A stretch of 64,000 nucleotides of DNA from Anarhynchus alexandrinus. Taxonomy: Eukaryota > Chordata > Aves > Charadriiformes > Charadriidae. Location: contig VUYV01000508.1 in the NCBI GenBank assembly GCA_008711295.1, forward strand, positions 221,484 through 285,483, in the 5' to 3' direction. A program made the translations under genes and the position numbers. The notes below the pieces were generated by a model. It worked only from the letters and a program-made list of their open reading frames with translations. It was not told the DNA's origin and made no database searches. Shown here piece after piece: positions 37,497-49,800 of this stretch; positions within the stretch are counted from its first letter, which is position 1; each line of letters starts with the position of its first letter.

Positions 37497-37828
37497 CCCT
37501 CAGGGGTCATGTGGAACAGCGTGGCTTTGTGCCGCCTTGGCAGACGGCCCCCCAGCGCCGCATCGCCGCCGCTCCCAAGGTTACAAACCTTAAATCGCGT
37601 GTTTGAAAGAAAATATAAGGATTTGTGTCACGGTAAACAGTCAGCACACGTACTGCAGAATCAGGGGTCGAAACGGACACGCGACATGCTTCCCTGCCGT
37701 TTAGTAAGTAATAGAGCAAAATATAGACGGTACGCAAAAACTTACCCTGTTTTAGATGGACGTATCCTGTCTGTGTATCGACATGTGTTTGAAGAAAATT
37801 TAAGGAACAGTGAGGCTGTTATTAAAAG
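37497..37828 (+). CDS. MCCC2-like exon with start codon (residues 1-107)
   Basis: The acceptor CTCCCTTCAG ends at 37496; ATG is at 37509 with G at -3. Residues 1-26 are rich in Arg, Ser, Pro and Leu with no acidic residue, typical of a mitochondrial presequence. Similarity to the family only begins around residue 80 (VLDGRILS, then [14 protein letters not shown]). The middle of the exon is AT-richer and unlike MCCC2, so a hidden intron or an extended leader is possible. It ends AAAAG|GTAATA in phase 2. Confidence 0.75.
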
Positions 37829-40800
37829 GTAATAAGCTGTTTTTGTGGTGTTTTAAAAATGTTGCTACTTGTGAGATGATGTGAGAGTTACGTGCGGGCA
37901 CTTGTAGGAACTTTTTAACATAGGAAGAATGCTAATTTAAAAGTCCAGAGATTAAAAAAATAATTATTTTTTTTACCTAACCATTTTGAAGCTTAAACTA
38001 GTTTCCTGGCTGCACTTTTCTCGGGCAGCTTCTTCGCAGAGTGAATTTTACAAGGATCAGCACTTCAAAATTTCAGCCCCCCCCGAAAGAGGTGCCTAAA
38101 TGTTGACTGAAATGCCGAAATCTAAGTGCAGACTGTATTTGCAGTAGTGCCATGTGACATTGTTTTGCATATATTGCCAAGAAGTATTTTTTCTAGACCT
38201 TCATAAATTCTTGTTTCATATTTGATTTTGAACGCAAAGATGTAAACAGTGACTCCTGCATTTACGGATCCCTCCTGAAGGAGTAGGTGATGGTTATTGC
38301 AATTAATTCACTGATAAAAGCAGGAAAATGTATTTTATGTGTTTGTCCTTAAAGCTCAGATGGCAAAAATTCAAACGCCTTTGTTCAGAGGAATGATACA
38401 TGAGCTGGAAGCGAAGCTATGGCAAACACACTGTGCCCTCCTGTGGTGGCACTTATGACATTATTAAAAACCTTTAGCTTTTTCCTCCTGAGGTTTTTCA
38501 ATCTCTACAGTCTGCAGGAAGCCACGATGAGATAATGGAGTCACGTACAGAGCGGTGCATAAATAGTTTGTCAAGCAGTATTTTTAGCGAAAGATGATGC
38601 ATCTTGGTGAAAAACGTTTTATTCAAAATAAATGAAGAACCTGGCTTATTTAAGACCAAAATTATTCAAGATACCGCATTTGTTTACAGTTTATTCAATT
38701 GTTTATCTGTACGTGATGCTGCCCCAGCAATAACATCTGGGAATCATTTCCTCTCTTGATGACTGTAGTGACACTGCAGTATTCATTGCTTCTAAAGTGT
38801 ATCTTCTGTGCCGTAGAGTGTGCATTTCTTCTAGATTTAGCGTTTTATTCTACTTACCAGTTACTGATTTTTGTCAGATTAACTTGTTGAGGGAAGCTGA
38901 ATCCCTTGACTGGATTCTTCTAGAGTAGTTGGAACATGGAGGTAAATGTCCATGCTGAATTAGGACTAGCAAATTATGCTAGCCTTATTAATAGCTGCAA
39001 GTTTATAGGCTGACATTGTTGTAGGGCAGTATCTCTCAAAGTCAGTTCTCATTGCTGACGATCAGCCCCTTGTCAGTACTCCGCTCGTGGGGTTGCTGGC
39101 AGAGATTAAGTGTGATCATCTGTTGTGAAATAACGTGTGTTGGGTGTATATGGGCAACACCCAGGGGAGGATGTGGATTTAATGTCTACCAGCTGTGAAC
39201 ATAACCTACAGATAGAATATTTATATTATTTCGCTCTTTTTTAATCTTTATTAGACAATTTTTGAATAACAAAACTAAAATGCTTGCTTTAAATAACAGA
39301 CTTTTGCTTTTTATTACACTTTGCAAGAAACAATAACCTGAAAATGTGAATTCATCTTCATTCTCATACCATTGATGTGAAAACTGTGCAATAAAGTACC
39401 ACGTTCAATCTGCTAAAGGGTAACTTGTAAGTAAAGGTGGTTTTCATTAATTGAAACTTTGTTTCTTAAATCAGATATTCAGAATTGCTAGAGATGGTCA
39501 GTAAAGGAGGGGGAGAAAGTGCCATCTTGCGTCATACTCAGAGAAACAAGAAGCTGTTTGTTCGGGAACGCCTGAAGTTGCTACTTGACGATGAGTCTTT
39601 TCTTGAGCTGTCTCCGCTGGCAGGCCTCAGTTTGCCATATGGTGACGTCCCTGCTGCTGGCTGCCTTACTGGTAATTGCTACCAAATGTGACGTTCGATG
39701 TAATGGGAAATTAATGAAGTTCATTTATTTCATTGCTCGTATCTTTAAATGTGATTCGTATCAGATCTAAAGATGGATACGGGGTGAGGGTATTGTGTTG
39801 AGCAGCCCATGTTGGAGGCGCAGCCCAGAAGGAAGAAGGGTTTTGAACCAACACGATCCTTAATATAATTTGAGAGATGCTGTTTGGCGCAGCGACGAGT
39901 AGGTGATTGTAGGCAGCGTGCATTAGTTGTAGTCTGTATGTGCTGCACACCTTCCCAGAGTAACCAGCCTTGCTCGCTGAAGGTAAGGTGTCTGTTCTTA
40001 CTGGGAATGGAGAAAGGGTACATGTAATCAGGTTTATGGAATATTTTAGTATCTTAAGAGTGTGCTTTCCTAGGAAAAGTGAACATCAGTCCTATCCAAT
40101 AGCACCATGAAAGACTTCAGCCACTACTGTGTTATTCTGCTGCGATTTTTGCTGGGAAATCTGGGAGAAACCTTTAAAGAAAAAAAGTTCTTTCATTTCT
40201 TCTGGATTTGGTAATTTATTCTACTTACCAGTTACTAATTTTTGTCTCAAAAAATTTAGGATGATGGGTCAAATAAGCTGTTGTCAGTTAAAGGAAAGGG
40301 GACCAAGTTACTGTGAGACACAGGAGCTGTGACATTCCTTTTGTAGTGTTTTTCAAATTATAGACAAGTCTCTTACTGCATTGCATTTTGAAGAGCAGTT
40401 CCAGTTTAAAAAGTAACTAGAAGATTAGAGTATAAAATCCTATCTTTTGTCACAAATTGTTACTTTTTTCAGTTTTATATAGGTAATTTTTTATTGCCTT
40501 CCCTGTTATCTCAATAGTTGGAAGCCAAACTATGTATTTTTTTCTCTTATATTGTCACCAGGAGTAAATAAGTTTATTTCAAGTTCTGTCTTCTGTCATT
40601 TAGATTTTTTTTTTTAAATGTCATTGGCTTTCAGCTTGTTATTCCAGAGAAGAACAATAGATTTCTTCCCTGTGTGGTATTTGCAACTTAATTTGCAGCT
40701 TCCTGATAGAGTATTAGTGAAAGAACATCCTAGCTATAATTTGGCCCCCTTGTTTTGTCTATGGTGTTTCAGAGAGTCCTGATAAGTGTCTGTGGTACCA

Positions 40801-43800
40801 CTTACAGGAATTGGCAAAATCTGTGGGGTCTGGTGTGTCTTCATGGCAAATGATGCAACTGTAAAAGGAGGAACTATTTATCCAATTGGAGTGAAGAAAC
40901 AATTAAGAGCTCAAGAAATAGCCATGCAGAACAGGCTGTGTTCTGTGTACCTCGTTGACAGCGGGGGAGCTTTCCTACCGCTACAGGTAATATTGGAACC
41001 ACTTCACAAAGGAAAATACCTATGTTTCTCTTAACCGTATTAATTTTTAGCAATAATCCTCAATGGTATGTGTTGTTTTCTTGGCTGGCTGACTTTCATT
41101 GTTTGTTATACTTAAATTGAGTTTTGTCCACAAATCGGAGCCCAGGCGATGATTTGAAGATGTGTAACAGTGGCGATCACTTTGGCTAATCTTGCATTTA
41201 GCGTCTAATCAAAGTTTAGAAATTTGAATATCAGTGGGGGGACAAAGTGCTGACCAAGCGTGGGTATTTCTCAGTGTGCTGAAATGCTTTGGTGTCTTTA
41301 ATAAATTAGTACGTAGTTTGAGGTTTCTGTTTTAAACTTAAAAATCTGTAAAATTACTCTGTATTTTATTGTAATGTTTTTGATAGAGATGCAGTAACCT
41401 CCATGGCCTTTAAAAATGTAGTTTTTGAAATTCTTACTGTAAAAAGAGAATTTGGAGGAGAGAAGGCTCCGGGGAGACCTTATTGCGGCCTTCCAGTCCC
41501 TAAAGGGGCTACAGGAGAGCTGGGGAAGGACTTTTTACAAGAACGTGGAGTGATAGGACAAGGGGGAATGGCTTCAAACTGGAAGAGGGGAGATTTAGAT
41601 TAGATATTAGGAAGAAATTTTTCACTTTAGGAGTGGTGAGCCCCTGGCGCAGGTTGCCCAGAGAAGCTGTGGCTGCCCCATCCCTGGAGGTGTTCAAGGC
41701 CAGGCTGGACGGGGCTTGGAGCAACCTGGGCTGGTGGGAGGTGTCCCTGCCCAGGGCAGGGGGGTGGCACTGGATGATCTTCAAGGTCCCTTCCAACCTA
41801 AACCATTCTGTGATCCTATAATTTGCACAGATTACTTTCCAATGTACAGAGGTCATGTTGTCACAGAGACTATAGTTGTTTCCTCTCCAAACTGAAAGCA
41901 ATGACAGAGAAAAAGTTTTTACCTGACTTAAGGAGCTGTATCAAAAACTAAGTAAAAAGGGAAACTGCTGAAGTAATTTCACAGATAAAGTATGAACATG
42001 AGCTTTCCCTTCTCCATGTTCACAGTCTTGGTTTGTGTAGAATAAATTTGTTTCACAAAAAAATTACGAAACTTCCCTCTGCTTTCAAAACACAGGGGTA
42101 TTTTTGTGGAATTGTGCAATGCGTAAGGGGAATAAATACTGTAGCGAATGCTGTGTATAAAACTCTCAGGTGTGATTGTTAGTGGTGATCTTCCCAGAGG
42201 TGGTTACAATGCGTTTGTGAAAGAATGGGGCAAAGAGGAAGCTTTTGTAGTTAATATTGAAACTCACTCTGTCTTTTCTCTGTAATGTCAGTCCGAGCTG
42301 TTTCCTGACAAGTTGCACGGTGGCAGAGTGTTCTACAATGAAGCCATAATGTCTGCCATGAGAATCCCTCAGGTACAGTGTCATTTGGAGTGCAAGTAAG
42401 TGTAGTGTGTGTGATTGGTGGAGTTCTGAAAAAAGTTTTGCACTAATACAGATTCTAGGAACAACTCTAAAACATGCAAAAAATCTCCTAAAGCTCACCT
42501 TCTCTATTTGTGGGGAAGGGAGATTCAAATAGTATCTCACATAACAGAATACTTCAGCCTTAAGGATCTTTGGAGGGTTTACCGACTGATCGTGATGGAA
42601 AAGCATCGAATCACTAGGTTATTTCAGAGTAAACATTGAACTCTCTCTAAACCAGCATTTTTGTTCATGCTTATATCTCTAGCTCATTGTTCTCCAAGCT
42701 GCGATTTAGTCTCTTGAACGTTTCTGAAATAAACTGTAATGGTTTTGCCTTTCCGTTCTCCCCTCTCCAGCATCTTGGTTTGTTTTGGTTCCTGTGTCCT
42801 TCAGGTGGCAGTGGTGTGCGGCTCCTGTGTCGCTGGAGGTGCCTATGTTCCAACCATGGCAGAAGAAGCTGTCATTATAGATAAAATCGGTACGCTGTTC
42901 CTTGCTGGCCCACCTCTGGTAAAAGCTGCTACAGGAGAATACGTCTCTCCCGAGGACCTAGGAGGAGCCAAACTTCATTCTAAGTACGTGAAATAAAAAT
43001 AGTAGAGAATTTGGGCATACTTAGCTTTAAAGAAACTGTCATCTTATCTTAAATGAATGTGACTGAAGGTACTCCAGTGACAGGATATAACGTGGTCCTC
43101 AAGGGCTGAAAAACATGTAGTGAAAAAAACCCAGTAGAAATGATACATGAATTATGATAAAGATTGGTGGTGTTCAGTTATAGACGTGGGAGTATCATGG
43201 GGCTAGATAGAACTCTTTGAAATGAAAAAAATAACATGGCATTGTAATTTCAGCTTTACTGCTGTCCGCAGGAACTTTCTGCTTCCACTGTGTGTGCGTG
43301 TGTGTGTGTCTGTGTGTGTGTGTGTGTGTATATATACACACACACACTTACTCTGATAGCAATATCACATAGGTACAGAGGTCAAGATCAGGGCCAAAAG
43401 TGGAACCTGTTATTACGCTGATTGCTTTCTGTCTTAGGTAGGGGTCTTTTTGTTAGATCAGCCAAATGGAAGTAGAATTAAGTGATGTTATGAGGTGAAG
43501 CAGGGACTGGACAAATCTGGATTTGGTTCCCCAGTCTTCCACATGCTTTCCGAACAACTTGAGGCAAGCCAGTTCCTCTGTGCCTCAGAGGGACCAGCTA
43601 CGGAATAGGGATGGTATCACTTCTTTTCCTAGTGTAAACGTTGTCAGGATACATATGTTAAAAAAATAATTGTGAGTGTTCGAATACTGTGATGACGGGG
43701 AAAATGCAGAAGTAGTTCTTTTTTCTTTCCTAAACTGATGAGTGGAGAGGTGGTATGACTTCTTTCCATGTGCCTGCTTCTGAAGACAGTAGACTAAGTC

Positions 43801-46800
43801 ACTGTGGAGAAGAATCTGAGTGCTTGTAGAAGCACATGAAGCAAAGAGGAAAAATGGAAAGCCTGCCTGCCTCTGCTGTTAATGAGGGCTTCGTGGCAGG
43901 AGATGAGCAAACAGGAAATAAACCTGACAGTAGCCATCTAACCATTTATTTAATGCTGTTTTTCTATGTCAGAAATTTCTGTAGTTGTCAAAATAGTTAT
44001 TCCCTTCTAGATAGGGGAAAAGGTTGGCTTTGCTTCTTTGTTCTTGGCATCTATGCTGTCTGTATGGTAACCAGATTCCATACCTTTCTCGCAAAAACAA
44101 ATACTAGTGTGACAGTCAGCTAACTGTGTTACATGTAATAAGTTACTGTCTATATCCGGGCTGGAAGTGCTTATTTTGAAATAATTTTTAGAAGTTTGTC
44201 TTCCCTTTATTATATTTGCAACATCACCATGAAAATAAATTCAAAGCTCTTCCTTTATTATAGGCAAACACAAAAGTCCCAGGGAAGAACTCCTTACTGT
44301 GAATTTGTTTTGGGGTTGGATTGCACAGCAATTCCACTGACTTACTGCTTTCATCTCATTCATACAAGAACAAAATCACACAATATTTTCAGGGAGTTTG
44401 GAGAGTCACAGTATGGATTGAAGTTTTTCCTTTAGTTTGGGTTTTCTATCAGAATTCAGTTTTCATTAATTCAATACTAATTCATGTTGCTCTCTCTCCT
44501 AGAGTCAGTGGCTGCAGTGACCATTTTGCATCTTCAGAAAAGGAAGCCTATGAATGTATTCGAAATGTTATCTCAACGTTAAATTATGATCCACTGCCAG
44601 AGGAGGTTGTAGAGCATGACAGCCCTCTGTATAGTTCTGATGAGCTCTTGGGACTGGCACCGCAAGATTATAGGTGTACTCTTCCTGTAAGATTGGTAAG
44701 GTGACCGATACTGTATTCCTTCATCCTTTCAGTCTGCTCTGTCTTGTAGCTCCAGATTAACAGGCAACAGGCTGTTCCCTCTTGGAGAATCCTGAAGTAC
44801 CCAAGATATTATTCTGTATTATTACCTAATCGGTTACCAAACTGTCTTGAGTCTGCAACAAAGCAGAATGGCAACAATTCTGTAGCATTATAGAAAATAT
44901 TTAAGCTAAAAACCTACTAGAGATGAGATCACTACAGATTATGACAGCTGATCCCCATCTGTTTCCAGGCACCGTGTGAGATACCAGTATGCCTTGTGCT
45001 ACGTTGTCTGCCTTGAGAACGTGCACCCCTTTAGTGTCCTGTTTTTCCTTCCCCCTGCCTTTTTACCCCCCAAATAGTCGAGACTATCTTGTAACTTAAA
45101 TGCCTGATGAAAATACTGACTGAAAAAAGTTGGGACAGATGCTAATACATAAGCAGAGACATGCAGAGCTGCCCACGCTATTTTCATTGTGTTGTTCTAG
45201 AAGACACTTCATCTCCAAGGATGTGAATCCAGTATCTTTTCCAGAGGTAAATTCCTACAGTTAAGGGAATTGACTGTAGAAAGCAGTGTAGCTTTGAAGG
45301 CAGCTTTTAAACCGTGTTTGAAAAAAGCATGAGCAATATGCCGCTGAGTGTTTCCTATGCGCACAGACTAATTGCACACGCTGGGATTTTTTAAAACATT
45401 TTGATGCACATGAACAACTGTGCTGTGTAACTTGGAAATAGTTTTGGAGTTGAACTTTGGCTCAAAACACATGGTTGGTAATCAAACATAAACACAAATG
45501 TGATGTTTTGTGCGTATTGAGTAGTTAGTGGAGTGTAAGACATGAAAGGGCCTCTATGCTCATTTCGGTTGACTTCTTGCAGGTCGCCTTCCTATTTGAA
45601 CAGAGCATATCTTTTAGCAGAACTATCCTATTTTCACTTAAATTTCTGTAGTAAAGACTAAAAATATATCTATATACACACTAAAGTGTATTTCTTTGCA
45701 GATTCTGAGCCGTCTGATGGATGGAAGTAGGTTCCAGGAATTCAAGGCTAATTATGGAACAACATTAGTAACAGGATTTGGCCACGTGGAAGGGTAAGGC
45801 TATAACATTTCACTAGCAAAATGTATGGATGTATTTGTCTCAATAGCTTTCATGTTTTCATCAGGTTTTATGGTATTCCAATAACAATGCTTATGAAGTT
45901 CTGGATCGGTCAAGAATTGGTAATAAAATACTTCTAGAAAGCCTGATCTTCTGTCTCTGAGCGCCCAATTCATCACATCTTGGGCCAATAGCAGCAGAGA
46001 ACAATTACATGAATGGCTTTCATGACTTTGAAGGGATTTGTTTGTTCACCAAAATTATAGCCAGACCGTTGGAACATTGAAGTCTCAGCAGATTCCCATG
46101 CGATGGAGATGGGATAATACCCATACAATAAAACCTTGCGTAATTCAGGGAAGCATACAACATTCATGAAGCATACAACATTCCAGTCCAATCGTATTAA
46201 AAAAAAAAACCATCCTTTCAGAACAATGTATTTTTGAGCCTCTTTAGGTTGAAAGTATACATTTTTCAGATTGACTGTTACGGTGTATGTTACAGGAATT
46301 AGAGAGAGCCCAGAGTCCTGGCACCTTGTGTGTTTCCTTGCAGTGTAAACTCTTGACAGGTCAGCTGTAGCTTGACCTGCCCTCTGGGTATTAATCCGTG
46401 TTCACGCTTCCACGCTTTGCATACCAGGAGTGCTGTAGGGCTTGTTTGTAAGGTATGTGAGGGTCCTTGAAGGAAATGACACACGTAACTGCATCCTTTT
46501 ACATTCTGAATTTACAGATATTCCATCCTTTCAGAACATTATGAGCTACAGTTTCATAATTTCTGGGGTTCAAAAGGGAAATTATTCATGTGTCATTTTG
46601 TAGGCACTTGGTGGGGATCGTGGCTAACGACGGGGAGCTGTCCCACGATGCGTGTCTCAAGGGAAGCCATTTCATACAGCTCTGCAGTCAGCGGAGTGTT
46701 CCCATCCTCTTTTTCCAAAATACCGCTCCACATACAGCGGAGCCAACAAGCATCTCACAGGTACGGCATTTTTAGTTCAATATGCTTAATTCAAGTAATG

Positions 46801-49800
46801 CCTCGTTCTTGTTTTGTTTAAGATTACATTTTGAAAATTATTAATTGTTAGGAAAATACTTTTTAAACCGCTCTTGATGGTTTAAACCAAGAAACTTCAT
46901 AATTACTTTGTTCTTAAATCTTTCCATTAGTGTTCTCTCTTTGTTTTTAAGCAGGCCTCTATGCTTATCTAAAATGGTACTGCCCAGCTGGCATGCAGGC
47001 TGTAAAACTTGGAATTTTTAGTGCTTTTTACATTGAAATACAGCCTGTTGATTCTTCTGATGCCACTGTGCTCCACAGAATAATAGATATTTCTCTTTTA
47101 GAAAAGTGAAGGCGTTAAAGTACAGTATGTTTTGTCCTGGGCTACAGAGAGCCTCGTAGTAAAACCTACTCTAGATTCTCTGAGCTGAGCCTGTTTCTGC
47201 AGCCCTGTTCCTCCCAACTGTCACCGGCACTTAAGACAAGGCCTGGCATAATTGCATTGTATCTGAGCGTTGCTAATTAATGCCTGGCAGAGCTGGGGTT
47301 GCGCTGTACTGTAGGTTTTGGCACGCCGGTTGTAACTGTGTTGATTTACCTGGTAAGTGCATAATAGGCTATGGTAGTTAATGCTGCTGTCTTACTGTTG
47401 TGGAAGAAATGATCATACAGAATTGTAAAGAGATAAATGCTTTAGAACTACAAGTATGGTGGGAGCGGAGGCAGTCTAAAAGAAAGGCTTAAAGGATCTA
47501 AAATCTTTATTTTCCTTTCAGGCAGAGGCTCACTCTAACAGATTGAAAGCCCAGGCCTCCATGATGGCTGCTGTTGCTTGTGCTGCTGTTCCCAAAATAA
47601 CCATCGTCATCGGTGGCTGTTATGGGAGCGACAGTTATGTTATGGTACGGGTAGCAAAAATGTTAATGGGTTTGGTAATAGACTTTTTACGCTTTACCAA
47701 CATTTCACAGCACTTAATTTTTAAAACAGTCAGCTGTTGTTATAGATATTTAACTCAATTAATTATTTTAATTACTATTAAAGTAAGAAATGCTTTAGGT
47801 AATTAATGACAGAACAAGAGGGAATGGCTCCAAGCTCCAACAGGGTAGATTTAGACTGAACATTAGGAAAGAATTTTTCCCAGAAAGAGTGGTCGGGCAC
47901 TGGAATAGGCTGCCCAGGGAGGGGGTTGAGTCACCATCCCTGGAGGTGTTTAAGAGCCGTTTAGATGTGGTGTTGGGGGATATGGTATAGGGGAGAACTT
48001 TGCAGAGTAGGGTAGATGGTTGGACTCGATGATCCCGAGGGTCTCTTCCAACCTAGACAATTCTATGATTCTATGCATCACAAGATGTGATTACAGACAA
48101 TTTGGTCTGCATCTAAGAACCTAGAGCCAGTTCTAAAAAACCACAGGTTATCTGAAAATGTCCCTCCTCAGAGCCAATCCTGCCTTTTTCCTGGCACATG
48201 CTGTTTGTTTTCAGTGATGAAGGAGCTACTGTGTGTGCTGGTGTGTGCTGTTCACGCTGCCGGCAAGTGCAGCAGGGCTCCTTCTTTGCTCAGAATTACA
48301 CATGTGAGCGCCTGGAGGAAAAGTGAAATAATAAAGTAGCAATACTGAAGGCAGTGGGGATTGTGATGGTTGCTACCGCAGGGTGTCTGTGCTGATACAG
48401 GAGCTGCAGCTGTAACGGTGAAGGAGCTGTATCATTAATGCTTTACAAATTAAACTGTATTACGTTCTGCCTTGAACTCAATTGTGTCATCCTACAGCTA
48501 TCTTTTTGTGATTAATTTCAATGAGTTTGTCCTGTGCTTTTTTTTTTTGTAGTGCGGGAGATCGTTCAGTCCAAACTTTCTGTTCTTGTGGCCTAATGCA
48601 AGAGTTGCTCTTGTGGATTCAAGGCATTTCTCCATGGTCCCACAAGCTGGGGACAGTGACTGTACAGGAGGTGAATCAGAGCTAAAACATCTGAAAGAAA
48701 AGTAAGGACATTAAACATAAACCCTTGCAGTTACACTGGGATTTAATTAGTTAGATTACCTAATTTTGGTCATTTTACAGATCAACACATCCCAAACAAA
48801 GGAAGAAAACCTGAATCTACGGAAAAATATTTTAAATTTCCATGTAATTCCACGTCTGCTCTTTGGATCTTCTCAAGGAAACACAAATGTTTGGCTTAAA
48901 AGAACCCAAGAACAAAAAACCAAACCCCCAAATCAACCCTGAAGCCATACAACCCAAAATGCAGATATTTTGCTGTATGTTAAACAATGGCGATCTTCTG
49001 AATGTGGGGGACTGTCTGTACTGCAGAATGATCAGATCTGTTATGCATTATTTGCTGGATTCTAATTAATTTTATCAGTGGCACTGCACATTCACTTGAG
49101 ATTGAAGTGTATGCTTTTTTCATCTATGACTTTGTTTTACTCGCCTGATGTTTTTTATGACATTTTTGTGTTTTTAAGCTTGTTTAATGCTCTGTCTTCT
49201 CCAGGCTAGAGGAAGAAAGCAGTGCATTTTACTCCTCTGCCAGACTCTGGGATGATGGTGTAATTCTACCTCAAAACACTAGAAAGGTAGGGGTTTTTCT
49301 TTATATGTTCTTTACAGCACATTTTGTCCTCAGATCTCAAAAGGATCTTGTGGCGAGCGCGCGAGGCTGTGACTCGCTCACGGTCAGTGGCATGCTGATT
49401 CCCAGAACCGGCTCTCACACTTCTCACTCCGTTTCCTGTGGCCTTTAGCTTTGCAAATCTCATCTTTTCTCTTCCCCATTAGGCTATCCAAAAAATTTCT
49501 GTTGTATTCTGGTTAGATTCTGGTTACTTGACTACAGCATTTCCTCGTTGAACCTCTTAATTGACTTTACTATCTGATTCTGTGTCCAAATCCTTTCTTT
49601 TTCTGTCTTGCGTAATCACCCGTATCATCACTCTTTTAAGTTGAGGCTCTTCACTGCTCACATGCTTCTGTTCTTTTGTCTGAGGATGTTTCTGCTACTG
49701 TCTCTTCGTGCTTATATTTGCTGCTTACGCTTGGGATGCCGCCCCCCCTTTTTATTTATTTTGTAAATTGGCAGACATCCACTCTATTAGATTCTTTCTG

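Noticed and set aside
37580..37755. Possible intron in the first coding exon of the MCCC2-like gene
   Set aside because: Good-looking donor and acceptor, but joining them shifts the frame into an early stop.
46761..47521. Hidden exon that might restore the TGFMVG motif in the MCCC2-like protein
   Set aside because: No such coding segment seen in the intron, and the product is already longer than the family in this stretch.
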